From the NCBI GenBank assembly GCA_964389925.1, contig CAYMGE010000023.1:1-64000 (forward strand): a DNA stretch of 64,000 nucleotides. Reading direction: 5' to 3'. Below, piece after piece: positions 43,945-50,964 of this stretch. The stretch's first letter is position 1. The number at the start of each line of letters is the position of its first letter. The notes under the pieces are model-generated. The model was not told the origin of the DNA and did no database searches. It saw nothing but the letters and a program-made list of their open reading frames with translations. Source of the DNA: CALECP01 sp964389925. GTDB taxonomy: Bacteria; Chloroflexota; Anaerolineae; Promineifilales; Promineifilaceae. The position numbers and the translations under genes were made by a program.

Positions 43945-44086
43945 TAGGGCAATCGCATCTAACGATTTTTTGGGACGACTCTAGCGACCTTACTCTGGTC
44001 ACATGAAGCGACAACCCTATTTTTAAGCAAAAACCATGCCATAGTGGAGGGTTTTTCTGCGAAATTGGCTTCATGCGATTGCCCTA
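43945..44086. mobile_element. 142-bp MITE-like element with 14-bp perfect TIRs
   Basis: TAGGGCAATCGCAT (43945-43958) and its exact complement ATGCGATTGCCCTA (44073-44086) bound 114 bp of non-coding sequence. The outer TA on each side would be a TA target duplication, as for IS630/Tc1-mariner relatives, with 12-bp TIRs GGGCAATCGCAT. One boundary coincides with the truncated end of the tyrosine recombinase fragment. Confidence 0.65.
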
Positions 44087-44144
44087 TCTACAATGGGTAG
44101 GTTGCAATGTGTCAACAAGAGACACATTTGTAGCCGCATTCCTC

Positions 44145-44170
44145 AAAAAAAACGCACCCAAACGAGTGCG
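44145..44170 (-). terminator. Terminator of tRNA-Pro
   Basis: On the minus strand CGCAC, an 8-nt loop and GTGCG are followed by eight Ts, beginning 13 nt after the tRNA 3' end. It shares the GAATCnCAC..GTGCG form with the hairpin at 78-104. Confidence 0.75.
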
Positions 44171-44182
44171 ATTCTTACCATG

Positions 44183-44257
44183 TCGGGGTTGCCAGATTTG
44201 AACTGGCGACCTCTGCCACCCGAAGACAGCGCGCTAACCAAACTGCGCCAAACCCCG
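44183..44257 (-). tRNA. tRNA-Pro(CGG)
   Basis: 75-nt cloverleaf: acceptor CGGGGTT/AACCCCG with discriminator A, D arm GCGC..GCGC, anticodon arm CTGTC-TTCGGGT-GGCAG with anticodon CGG, variable loop AGGTC, T arm GCCAG-TTCAAAT-CTGGC. CCA is not encoded (ACA follows). It lies inside the recombinase element, 62 nt downstream of the broken tRNA-Pro 5' half, has the same anticodon but a different acceptor stem, and is followed by a terminator. Confidence 0.95.
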
Positions 44258-44318
44258 AAAAGTTAGTAAAGAGGCAAAACAGCCATAAACATCACGGGCA
44301 ATTTACGTTCGATGGTCT

Positions 44319-44370
44319 GACGACCTCTTCGACCCGAACGAAGCACGCTACCAAGCTGCGCCACGCCCCG
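44319..44370 (-). pseudogene. 5' half of a split tRNA-Pro(CGG)
   Basis: Acceptor strand CGGGGCG, D arm GCGC..GCGT, anticodon arm CTTCG-TTCGGGT-CGAAG (anticodon CGG), variable loop AGGTC and the first three T-stem bases GTC, then unrelated sequence. The missing T arm and acceptor strand are found at 42077-42108. Together the halves make a complete tRNA. The promoter side stays with this half, so transcription would now run into the element and its intact tRNA-Pro. Confidence 0.85.
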
Positions 44371-44519
44371 AATAAGTTGCATTATAACAAGAGATGAATG
44401 GGAAGTGCAATCATCACTGAATTTTTGTAAGTTGATAGAAGTAGCACAAATGTTGCAAAAATCATAATATCGTTTTCGCGTCACTTGTTAATAAAAATAG
44501 AGCAGGCTACGATGCCCCA

Positions 44520-45182
44520 ATGACCCAAAAAATCCTATCTTTAAGCGAAGTGAAGTCATTTTATAATAATCACGGTTTGAAACAAGATCGCGCTAAATTT
44601 GAAGAGGCCGCTTTCAAGGTGATTTTGGCTGAGATGCAACTTGGCAGTGCGGAGTCGTTATTTGAATTTGGGTGTGGAACGGGGCGCGTTGCAGTGCAAA
44701 TGTTGGAGTCTTATCTGTCAGAAACTGCGACATATCAAGGGGTCGATGTGAGTGAAACAATGGTCACTATCACCGAGAATCGCCTTGTACGTTTTGGGGA
44801 ACGGGCGCGGGTCACACTTTCGCAAGGCGGCACAACAATCAAAGCAATAGACGGTCAATTTGACCGTGTGTTGTCAACGTTTGTATTAGATTTACTGCCA
44901 TTGAGCGAGATCGAGCATTTTTTCAGCGAGGCATGGCGTATCTTGCAACCAAATGGGTTGCTGGCAGTGGCAGGGTTGACACATGGCGCAACGCCACTTG
45001 CCAAGATCACAGAGCAGCTTTGGATGACTGCTTATCGGATTCGCCCTCGCTGGGTTGGTGGTTGTCGGCCGCTAAAGTTGACAGAATTTGTGAATTCGGC
45101 CGATCTCTGGCAACCACACCATCATCAAGTTGTCACACAGGGTGGCCTCAGCTCTGAAGTTCTTATCATTCGCAGACGCTAG
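44520..45182 (+). CDS. Class I SAM-dependent methyltransferase
   Basis: 220 aa. Motif I is SLFEFGCGTGRVAVQML (about residues 46-62); motif II acidic residue is in YQGVDVSETMV; motif IV is FDRVLSTFVLDLLP; then the post-motif AWRILQPNGLLAVAGLTHG. It is a small-molecule-type methyltransferase (Methyltransf_11/25-like) of unknown substrate. It stands alone on the plus strand and is convergent with the second RHH gene, whose end abuts it. Confidence 0.87.
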   Translation: MTQKILSLSEVKSFYNNHGLKQDRAKFEEAAFKVILAEMQLGSAESLFEFGCGTGRVAVQMLESYLSETATYQGVDVSETMVTITENRLVRFGERARVTLSQGGTTIKAIDGQFDRVLSTFVLDLLPLSEIEHFFSEAWRILQPNGLLAVAGLTHGATPLAKITEQLWMTAYRIRPRWVGGCRPLKLTEFVNSADLWQPHHHQVVTQGGLSSEVLIIRRR

Positions 45183-45533
45183 CTATTTTTTCCACGCTGG
45201 CAATGTCACTTTTGATGCGGTGACACGCTCGATTTCTGGGCGCACGCCGTTAACGTGATATTCGCGTAGTCCTAGACTTAGCAGCCAACGAGCCGTTTCA
45301 TTTTTGCCCAAGCCGTTTTCGCGTGCCAAATTTTCGATCTCTTTCTCTAGCTCAGGTAATAGCAAAAGCGTTACACGAATGTGTTTGCCAGCCACTTTGG
45401 AACTTTTGACCGTTTTGCGTGGTTCTGGGCGGGGTGTATTATTCAGTGGATTCTTGTATCCAAAACGTTTTTTCTCTTGATTGTGCGAATCATCATAATC
45501 AGAAAGGGGGTCTAAAGGATTCTTAGCCGTCAT
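45183..45533 (-). CDS. Second ribbon-helix-helix protein
   Basis: 116 aa. The polar N-terminal part (DPLSDYDDSHNQEKKRF) is followed by an RHH domain (KHIRVTLLLLPELEKEIENLARENGLGKNETARWLLSLGLREYHVNGVRPEIERV). It shares layout and the RPEI-R ending with the RHH partner of ParA at 40159-40533. Its start overlaps the upstream gene by 11 nt, just as the first RHH overlaps parA. It is probably a DNA-binding autoregulator; the second copy suggests duplication of a partition-like operon. Confidence 0.75.
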   Translation of the reverse strand: MTAKNPLDPLSDYDDSHNQEKKRFGYKNPLNNTPRPEPRKTVKSSKVAGKHIRVTLLLLPELEKEIENLARENGLGKNETARWLLSLGLREYHVNGVRPEIERVTASKVTLPAWKK

Positions 45534-46428
45534 TTATTCTCTCCACTAGCGTTTTGTAGACATTTGTTGCAGGAAACTCACGCCATTCACTCCGTTTGAA
45601 GATCTCTATATCGTTTGAGGTTACCTCAGCGACTTTTCGATCACGTAGCACTGTTGCTGAAACAGTGCTAGCTCTGTACCATTCCTTCGACGGCTTTTGC
45701 ATTGATTTGTCATATCTTTGCTGATTTACCAAAGAAGCTGGCGTACTGATGTGAATTTTGATCTCAATTCCGACCATTTGTGCTTTTTGCACGTCTGTTG
45801 TGTATCGGTCTACCATAGTTTTGCTGAGGCAGCCGAGTTTGTTAGATGGAATGGTCATATCCGCCATATAGGAAATTGGATGCAAAATTGCGTTGGGCGG
45901 ATGGTTAATAGGGAAGGCAAAGCGAGTTGCAACGCTGCCGGATTTTTCTGCTAGTAGAGAGTTGAGGCTAGATTTGCTGTTGTCGAGGGTGGCATGCACG
46001 AATCTATCAGCGACTCGCCCATCGGCATTGGCAAAAATTTGTAGATTAGATAGTGACCACAGGGCAGAGCGTGTCAGACCTTCTAATGTGCTATCGGCCG
46101 AATCTATCGCCTCATGGATAGATTGCGGGTTTATCAGTTGCTCATTGTCATCCTCAGTTGATAAGTCATCATGAGCATGGGGACAAATCCCCTGTGCATC
46201 GAGATTAGCGAGTTTTACTTGTCCCATTACAGAATCATTTTTACGATCTAACGTTACAATTTCATTCTCGTCTGATTGTTCCGCAGGTGCGAGCAATTGC
46301 CACGATAAATTATCTGTTTGATGCTTGTCAACATCTAGCATAATAGCTATCGTCTTCGCCACGCTACTCATACAATTTATGATAGCATTAATGCGATTGA
46401 GCGTTCGTCTCGGTGTTTTATTTACCAT
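45523..46428 (-). CDS. Hypothetical protein in the ParA position of a second RHH operon
   Basis: 301 aa from the ATG at 46428. I recognise no family and see no P-loop. The N-terminal segment SSVAKTIAIMLDVDKHQTDNL loosely recalls a ParA-type strand with an Asp pair, but a Walker A is missing. The middle is acidic (DDLSTEDDNEQ) and the C-terminus is basic. Its stop overlaps the start of the RHH gene, copying the parA-RHH arrangement. It may be a decayed or highly diverged partition protein, or a different partner. Confidence 0.55.
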   Translation of the reverse strand: MVNKTPRRTLNRINAIINCMSSVAKTIAIMLDVDKHQTDNLSWQLLAPAEQSDENEIVTLDRKNDSVMGQVKLANLDAQGICPHAHDDLSTEDDNEQLINPQSIHEAIDSADSTLEGLTRSALWSLSNLQIFANADGRVADRFVHATLDNSKSSLNSLLAEKSGSVATRFAFPINHPPNAILHPISYMADMTIPSNKLGCLSKTMVDRYTTDVQKAQMVGIEIKIHISTPASLVNQQRYDKSMQKPSKEWYRASTVSATVLRDRKVAEVTSNDIEIFKRSEWREFPATNVYKTLVERINDG

Positions 46429-46462
46429 AAGTCCAATGAATCTAATCTCGTATGAATGTGTA

Positions 46463-46518
46463 GTATACAAACTCACTCATAACCGACAAGTGAGGACGGG
46501 CGGTTTTCACTTGTATAC
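46463..46518. promoter_or_regulatory. Candidate operator of the second RHH operon
   Basis: GTATACAA (46463-46470) and TTGTATAC (46511-46518) form an inverted repeat. Between and beside them are ACTCACTC, AAGTGAGG and TTTTCACTTG, that is CACTT/AAGTG half-sites, 35-90 nt upstream of the ATG at 46428. The RHH protein of the operon is the natural candidate binder. Confidence 0.45.
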
Positions 46519-46595
46519 AGAGTGTGTTCAAGCTACTTTTCACAAAATAGTTGCCTGATTAGCTGTATATTCTCACAGTGAGCTGCCGTTTTTGT

Positions 46596-46623
46596 TTGAC
46601 AATCAAACCGCATCTGTTACCAT
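46596..46623 (+). promoter_or_regulatory. argC leader promoter
   Basis: A perfect -35, TTGACA (46596-46601), then 16 bp and TACCAT (46618-46623, 4/6 match). A start 7-10 nt further on falls at or just before the leader-peptide ATG at 46634, which has no Shine-Dalgarno. The leader may therefore be translated from a leaderless or near-leaderless mRNA. Confidence 0.6.
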
Positions 46624-46633
46624 TACCGTCATT

Positions 46634-46693
46634 ATGTTTTTTCAGCTAGTAGTTCGCCGTATCCGACGCCGACCGAACCAGACCCACGTCTGA
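46634..46693 (+). CDS. Arginine-rich leader peptide of argC
   Basis: A 19-codon ORF encoding MFFQLVVRRIRRRPNQTHV, with five Arg codons among six (CGC CGT ATC CGA CGC CGA, 46655-46672), ending at TGA 46691-46693. It lies between a TTGACA promoter and a Rho-independent terminator, 134 nt before argC. No Shine-Dalgarno is visible. By analogy with trp, his and thr leaders, ribosome stalling at Arg codons would report arginyl-tRNA shortage. The peptide itself probably has no other role. Confidence 0.75.
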   Translation: MFFQLVVRRIRRRPNQTHV

Positions 46694-46748
46694 CGATGGT
46701 TGTTGTCTAGCGAACGATAGCGTTTATCAATCATTTTGCCCGTCAGAC
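46679..46748 (+). promoter_or_regulatory. Arginine attenuator: protector and antiterminator segments
   Basis: Segment 1 CAGAC (46679-46683) pairs with GTCTG (46688-46692) around loop CCAC. Segment 2 GTCTGACG (46688-46695), containing the leader stop codon, is exactly complementary to segment 3 CGTCAGAC (46741-46748), which overlaps the 5' arm of the terminator. A ribosome stalled on the Arg codons would cover segment 1 and free 2 to pair with 3, giving read-through; one at the stop codon would cover segment 2 and let the terminator form. Confidence 0.72.
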
Positions 46749-46772
46749 CAATGTTGTTTGACGGGCTTTTTT
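46738..46772 (+). terminator. Attenuator terminator upstream of argC
   Basis: GCCCGTCA (46738-46745) pairs with TGACGGGC (46759-46766), extendable by three inner pairs to a 7-nt loop, followed by TTTTTTG. It ends 56 nt before the argC ATG, so transcription that stops here never reaches argC. Confidence 0.85.
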
Positions 46773-46827
46773 GTTGTCTAGTTTCAGCAACGAAGCCCTT
46801 TTAAGGAACTTCGTCGCTCTGAAAGAT

Positions 46828-47826
46828 ATGATTCGAGCAGGTATTTTTGGTGCAACAGGGTATGCGGGCGCAGAGTTGGTCAAGTTGTTGATGCGCCACT
46901 CTGCTGTTGAAATTGTTTTTGCAACGTCACATTCATTTGCGGGGAAGCGACTGAGTGATCTCTATCCAACTGCGCCAGCCATGACGCTGATTTCGGCCGA
47001 CTCAGTAGACTTCTCAAAAATAGACGTTGCCTTTTTGTGCCTCCCACATGCCGCTGCCGCCCCAACCGCAGTCAAAGCGCTCGACGCAGGCGTGCGCGTC
47101 GTTGACCTGAGCGCAGATTTTCGCATCAAGGATGTTGCGACGTATGAAAAATGGTATGGCGTGACACATCCTGCGCCAGAATTGCTAGATGAGGCCGTTT
47201 ATGGACTGACAGAAATTGCACGCGAAAAATTAGTGGATGCGCGATTGGTGGCGACACCGGGCTGTTATCCAACCAGTATGCTGCTTGGAACGCGCCCATT
47301 GTTGGAGGCGGGTGTTGTGACAGGCACGATTATCGCTGATAGCAAGTCTGGTGTGAGTGGGGCGGGGCGCAAACCTTCGATGACGACGCACTTTGTCGAA
47401 ATTGGCACAAATCTGATGCCATACAAAATTGGTCAGGCACATCGGCATTTGCCAGAAACCCGGCAGGTAATGAAATGGTTTGACCCAAACGCGCCTGATT
47501 TGATCTTTTCACCACATCTGATTCCGATTCCGCGCGGGTTGTTGAGTACGATGTATGTGCCAGTTTCGGCCGATGCTCCCCCCATCCAGCAACTCTACGA
47601 ACAGATGTACGCCAATGAACCGCTCGTTGACGTTCTCCCCGCTGGTCAAATCGCCACCATCGCCCATGCCGCCAACACAAATAAATGTGTCATCTCGATA
47701 CAGGTTGTTGGCAACATCGCTGTCGTCGTCTCCGTGATTGACAATTTAGGCAAAGGGGCGGCCGGTCAAGCGTTGCAGAATATGAACGTCGTGTTCGGAT
47801 GTGAGGAGACGGAGGGCTTGCTCTGA
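46828..47826 (+). CDS. argC: N-acetyl-gamma-glutamyl-phosphate reductase
   Basis: 332 aa from the ATG at 46828, chosen because the NADP-binding start MIRAGIFGATGYAGAELV is that of the family; upstream codons lie in the attenuator. The catalytic Cys is in VATPGCYPTSMLLG (about residue 145); SGVSGAGRKPS and HRHLPE follow as expected. It reduces N-acetylglutamyl phosphate to the semialdehyde, the third step of arginine synthesis. It is first in a plus-strand run with a GNAT gene (1-nt overlap) and argB, and appears controlled by the Arg leader. Confidence 0.95.
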   Translation: MIRAGIFGATGYAGAELVKLLMRHSAVEIVFATSHSFAGKRLSDLYPTAPAMTLISADSVDFSKIDVAFLCLPHAAAAPTAVKALDAGVRVVDLSADFRIKDVATYEKWYGVTHPAPELLDEAVYGLTEIAREKLVDARLVATPGCYPTSMLLGTRPLLEAGVVTGTIIADSKSGVSGAGRKPSMTTHFVEIGTNLMPYKIGQAHRHLPETRQVMKWFDPNAPDLIFSPHLIPIPRGLLSTMYVPVSADAPPIQQLYEQMYANEPLVDVLPAGQIATIAHAANTNKCVISIQVVGNIAVVVSVIDNLGKGAAGQALQNMNVVFGCEETEGLL

Positions 47827-48284
47827 TGTCACTTTCTATACGACAGGTTGCACTCGACAACCCTGATGCGCTTGCCCTCATCGCTGCCCTCAACGCCGAT
47901 TTGTGGGAACGCTATCCTGAAAGTCAGGTCGAGTATGCGGCGGGGAATGTGTTGCCGGCCGATGCAACGCTGGTCGTCGCCTATCTTGATGATGTCGCAG
48001 TGGGATGTGGCGCGTTTAAGCCTTTTGATGCTCAGACGGTGGAGATTAAACGCATGTATACAGACCCAACCGCACGCGGAAAAGGAGTCGCCACAGCAAT
48101 TCTGGCAAAATTGGAGGAACTGGGGATTGCGACAGGCCACACAATGGCTGTTTTAGAAACGGGCAATCGACAACTCGAAGCGGTGCGTCTATATCAGAAA
48201 TTGGGATTTCAACGGTGTGACTGTTTTGGTATGTATGCAGACATGCCGTTGAGCCAGTGCTATGAAAAAGTTCTGAGCGGTTAG
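47826..48284 (+). CDS. GNAT N-acetyltransferase within the argC-argB run
   Basis: 152 aa. The start overlaps the argC stop (TGATG), so it is translationally coupled. The GNAT core includes VEIKRMYTDPTARGKGVATAILAKLE (acetyl-CoA loop RGKGVA, about residues 81-86) and ETGNRQLEAVRLYQKLGFQR. The family resembles PanZ/ElaA-like small acetyltransferases. A role in arginine synthesis is possible given the operon, but a better ArgA candidate is encoded at 55303-55821. Confidence 0.82.
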   Translation: MSLSIRQVALDNPDALALIAALNADLWERYPESQVEYAAGNVLPADATLVVAYLDDVAVGCGAFKPFDAQTVEIKRMYTDPTARGKGVATAILAKLEELGIATGHTMAVLETGNRQLEAVRLYQKLGFQRCDCFGMYADMPLSQCYEKVLSG

Positions 48285-48343
48285 ATATGAATACAGCGTG
48301 TAAACATCATTAGGTTCAGGTTGAGTGCAAGTGAGTTCAATTT

Positions 48344-49090
48344 ATGCGAGTATTGAAAGTTGGTGGCAATGAGCTAGACGATAAGCTCTTTTTACAAAAG
48401 TTGGTGAAGGCTGTTGCGACAATTCAGCAGCAAGAATCGGTTATAATCGTGCATGGCGGCGGCCGAGCCATCGCAGAAATGCACACCGAGCTAAAATTGC
48501 CAATTCGCAAGATAGATGGATTGCGCGTGACGAGTTCGCGCTCGCTCGAACTTGCCGAGATGGTGTTGTCGGGCAAAGCGAATAAGCTATTGGTTCGCGC
48601 ACTCTTGGCGGCTGGGGTCGATGCGTTGGGCATTAGCGGTGTTGATGGCGGGTTGCTCGTGGCACAGCGCAAGGTGCATCCAACGGCCGATCTTGGCTAT
48701 GTGGGTGAGATTGTCGATGTGCGGACAGATGTGATCGAGCGATTGATTGCGGCTGGCTTTGTGCCGATTGTGTCACCGATTTCGGCCGACGCATCCCACA
48801 CCCAACATTACAACATCAACGCCGACGAAGCCGCCACCGCACTTGCCGCCGCGCTCAAGGCCGATCTGCTCGATTTTATCTCCAACGTTCCCGGCATTTT
48901 GCATAATAAGACAGTTATCCCGACGCTTTCTGCAATAGAAGCCGCTTCCTATATAGAAGAGGGCGTAATTCACAGCGGCATGATCCCGAAAGTGAAGGCA
49001 GCATTGGCGGCGTTGGATGCAGGGGTAACGCGGACGCGGATCGGGAACGTGGATGGATTATTGACGGGCGGCGGAACGATTTTTATGTAG
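48344..49090 (+). CDS. argB: Acetylglutamate kinase
   Basis: 248 aa amino-acid kinase fold. Motifs: MRVLKVGGNELDD, VIIVHGGGRAI, the substrate loop RVTSSRSLELAEMVLSGKANK, VDGGLLVA, ISADASHTQHYNINADEAATALAAAL and SGMIPKVKAAL. It phosphorylates N-acetylglutamate, the second arginine step. The NNN-rich LysW partner of the homologous LysZ system is not seen, supporting ArgB. The short N-terminus lacks the helix used for hexamer-type arginine feedback (inference from length). 59 nt after the GNAT gene, likely in the argC transcript. Confidence 0.9.
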   Translation: MRVLKVGGNELDDKLFLQKLVKAVATIQQQESVIIVHGGGRAIAEMHTELKLPIRKIDGLRVTSSRSLELAEMVLSGKANKLLVRALLAAGVDALGISGVDGGLLVAQRKVHPTADLGYVGEIVDVRTDVIERLIAAGFVPIVSPISADASHTQHYNINADEAATALAAALKADLLDFISNVPGILHNKTVIPTLSAIEAASYIEEGVIHSGMIPKVKAALAALDAGVTRTRIGNVDGLLTGGGTIFM

Positions 49091-49167
49091 CGATGGGATT
49101 CATCCCGTCGTTTTCGATACGTAGCAGGTAGCACGGGAATTTATTCCCGAAGACCAATAGGTAAAAC

Positions 49168-49983
49168 ATGCAAGTACAAGATTTATACATATACCCGGTG
49201 AAATCCTGCACGGGGATTCGGTTGGACTCGGCCGACCTCACCCCCACCGGCCTTAAACACGACCGCGAATTTGTCATCACAAAACCCGATGGCATGTTCA
49301 TCACCCAGCGACAATTTCCGCGTTTGGCTCTCATTGAGCCACAATTCGATGGCGAAACGCTAACGCTCGATGCCCCTGAGATGGAAACAGTTCGCATCGT
49401 CAAGAATGAAAGCGAGAATATCCAATTTGTCACCGTTTGGGGCAGCATCGTTTTGGCGGCCGATCAAGGAGATGAGGTCGCAGCATGGCTCAAGACGTAT
49501 CTTGGCGCAGAGTTGCGGCTGTTTGGGATGTGCGAGGCGACACATCGGCCGATCAACCCCGCCTTTGCCCGCAATCCCGATGATGTCGTCAGCTTTGCCG
49601 ATGGGTATGCGACGTTGCTGATTTCACAGGCTTCGCTGGATGGGTTGAATGAGAGGCTTGAGAGCGGGGTGGGGATGGAGCGATTTCGGCCGAATGTCGT
49701 CGTCAGCGGCGCAACCCCCCACGCAGAGGATTACTGGAAAGAGCTACAAATCGGCGACATCCCATTTAGCGGAGTCAAGCTATGCGCCCGCTGTGCCATC
49801 CCCGCCATCGATCAACAAACGGCTATCATGGGCAAAGAGCCCAACCGCACCCTCGCCACCTATCGCCGCCACGAACGCGGCGTAATGTTCGGCATGAACC
49901 TCGTCCACCACACACTCGGCACACTCAAAATCGGCGACCCCGTCGTCGTCGCAGAACAACACCCAACGTTGAGCGGACTTTAG
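49168..49983 (+). CDS. MOSC-domain protein with N-terminal beta-barrel
   Basis: 271 aa. The MOSC_N barrel (MQVQDLYIYPVKSCTGIRLD; GLKHDREFVI; FITQRQFPRLALIEP) is followed by the MOSC domain (ERFRPNVVVSGATPHAEDYWKELQIGD, then LCARCAIPAIDQQTA, whose conserved Cys is the Mo-cofactor ligand). Relatives include mARC/YcbX, which reduce N-hydroxylated bases and detoxify analogues. The C-terminus ends HHTLGTLKIGDPV. Short palindromes (ATGGGATTCATCCCGT, ACGGGAATTTATTCCCG) precede it at about 49091-49150. Confidence 0.88.
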   Translation: MQVQDLYIYPVKSCTGIRLDSADLTPTGLKHDREFVITKPDGMFITQRQFPRLALIEPQFDGETLTLDAPEMETVRIVKNESENIQFVTVWGSIVLAADQGDEVAAWLKTYLGAELRLFGMCEATHRPINPAFARNPDDVVSFADGYATLLISQASLDGLNERLESGVGMERFRPNVVVSGATPHAEDYWKELQIGDIPFSGVKLCARCAIPAIDQQTAIMGKEPNRTLATYRRHERGVMFGMNLVHHTLGTLKIGDPVVVAEQHPTLSGL

Positions 49984-50046
49984 TCTGCTCCGACACAGAA
50001 CAGGCTAAAGCCCGTTCAACATCGTTCTTTAACAATTGAATTTACA

Positions 50047-50874
50047 TTATTTTGCGAGGGTGTTGATTTCGGCCGAATTCAACCCAACAACCGCAGCAAT
50101 CTGCTCAACTGACATCGTTCCCAACGCCAACAGATTGCGAGCCGTTTCGCGTTTCCCTTCAGCAAGACCTTTGGCAAGACCTTTAGCAAGACCTCTTGCC
50201 TCACCCTCAGTGACAGCTTCTTGTTTGACCAGTTCGTAACTATACTCGTCAAACATACGTGCGCGTTCTTCGGGGGTAATCATGTCTTTGGCGATGTGGT
50301 CGAAGATGCGTCGGACTTGCGGGTTCTCATATTGAGACTCATCGATTTCCTCGTCAAGGCTATCTTGAATCGCCCGCAGCCATTCTTGAAAACGGGCTGG
50401 TGTGTTCTCATCGAGATATTTGGGGCAGATGTAGATGATCTTGTGGTCGATCTCGCCAAGTGGGCGACCCGACAGTGTCTTAGGATCAAAATCGATCACC
50501 GAAACGTCTGTTTTATGACGATCACCGAGCGTCAGGACGACGATTGTGAAAACTTTGAGCTTGGGGCGGTAATCTTGGGCGTTTGCCACTTGTTGTAAAA
50601 TCGCAGCGCAGTGATAGTGCAGGAAGCGATGGTAATGGTCGCGGAAGCGCTCATGTTGAATATCGACGATGATGCGGTTCTCAGTGTCTTCGGCGTAGAG
50701 GTCGTATTTAGTCGCCACATAGCCGACCAGTGGATCAAAAGATTTTTCCGTTTCGACCTCATTGATCTTGATCTCAACACCGACAACATCGCGCACAAAG
50801 GCCGTGAAAATTTCGGGGTCGCAAAATGCCTTCTTGAAGACAACCCCATAGCGGAGGGAGGCAACTTGTTTCAT
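50047..50874 (-). CDS. Rpn/PD-(D/E)XK transposase-like nuclease
   Basis: 275 aa. It starts SLRYGVVFKKAFCDPEIFTAFV, and the nuclease core is KYDLYAEDTENRIIVDIQHE, a PD-(D/E)XK-type arrangement (Asp, then D-I-Q) of the PDDEXK_2 / Rpn family. The C-terminus has the characteristic Gly-Leu-Ala-Lys-Gly-rich repeat (ARGLAKGLAKGLAEGKRE) and an HTH-like end. Members promote RecA-independent recombination or are transposase relatives. It is divergent from the FGE-like gene 90 nt away. Confidence 0.85.
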   Translation of the reverse strand: MKQVASLRYGVVFKKAFCDPEIFTAFVRDVVGVEIKINEVETEKSFDPLVGYVATKYDLYAEDTENRIIVDIQHERFRDHYHRFLHYHCAAILQQVANAQDYRPKLKVFTIVVLTLGDRHKTDVSVIDFDPKTLSGRPLGEIDHKIIYICPKYLDENTPARFQEWLRAIQDSLDEEIDESQYENPQVRRIFDHIAKDMITPEERARMFDEYSYELVKQEAVTEGEARGLAKGLAKGLAEGKRETARNLLALGTMSVEQIAAVVGLNSAEINTLAK

Positions 50875-50964
50875 GCGCTAAATTGTAGCATACGCCTGTC
50901 GGTTGGGGTTCCAGCCCGACTGACACTGAGCTATAATCGCCTCAAACCACAAAGGAGTTGTTAG

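Larger units (their letters stand above)
42099..44328 (-). mobile_element. 2.2-kb serine-recombinase element inserted in tRNA-Pro
   Basis: Direct repeats of the 10-bp core GACGACCTCT (42099-42108 and 44319-44328) bound the segment. Joining the flanks across one core restores a canonical 74-nt tRNA-Pro(CGG). The interior holds the serine recombinase, a tyrosine-recombinase fragment, a 142-bp MITE-like repeat and an intact tRNA-Pro(CGG). Nothing else is carried, so it is close to a minimal element or the remnant of a larger one. The carried tRNA would make up for the broken gene. Confidence 0.8.

Noticed and set aside
48344..49090. LysZ (lysine/arginine LysW-dependent kinase) instead of ArgB
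   Set aside because: No LysW carrier gene or LysX is seen in the neighbourhood, whereas argC and argD-type genes are.
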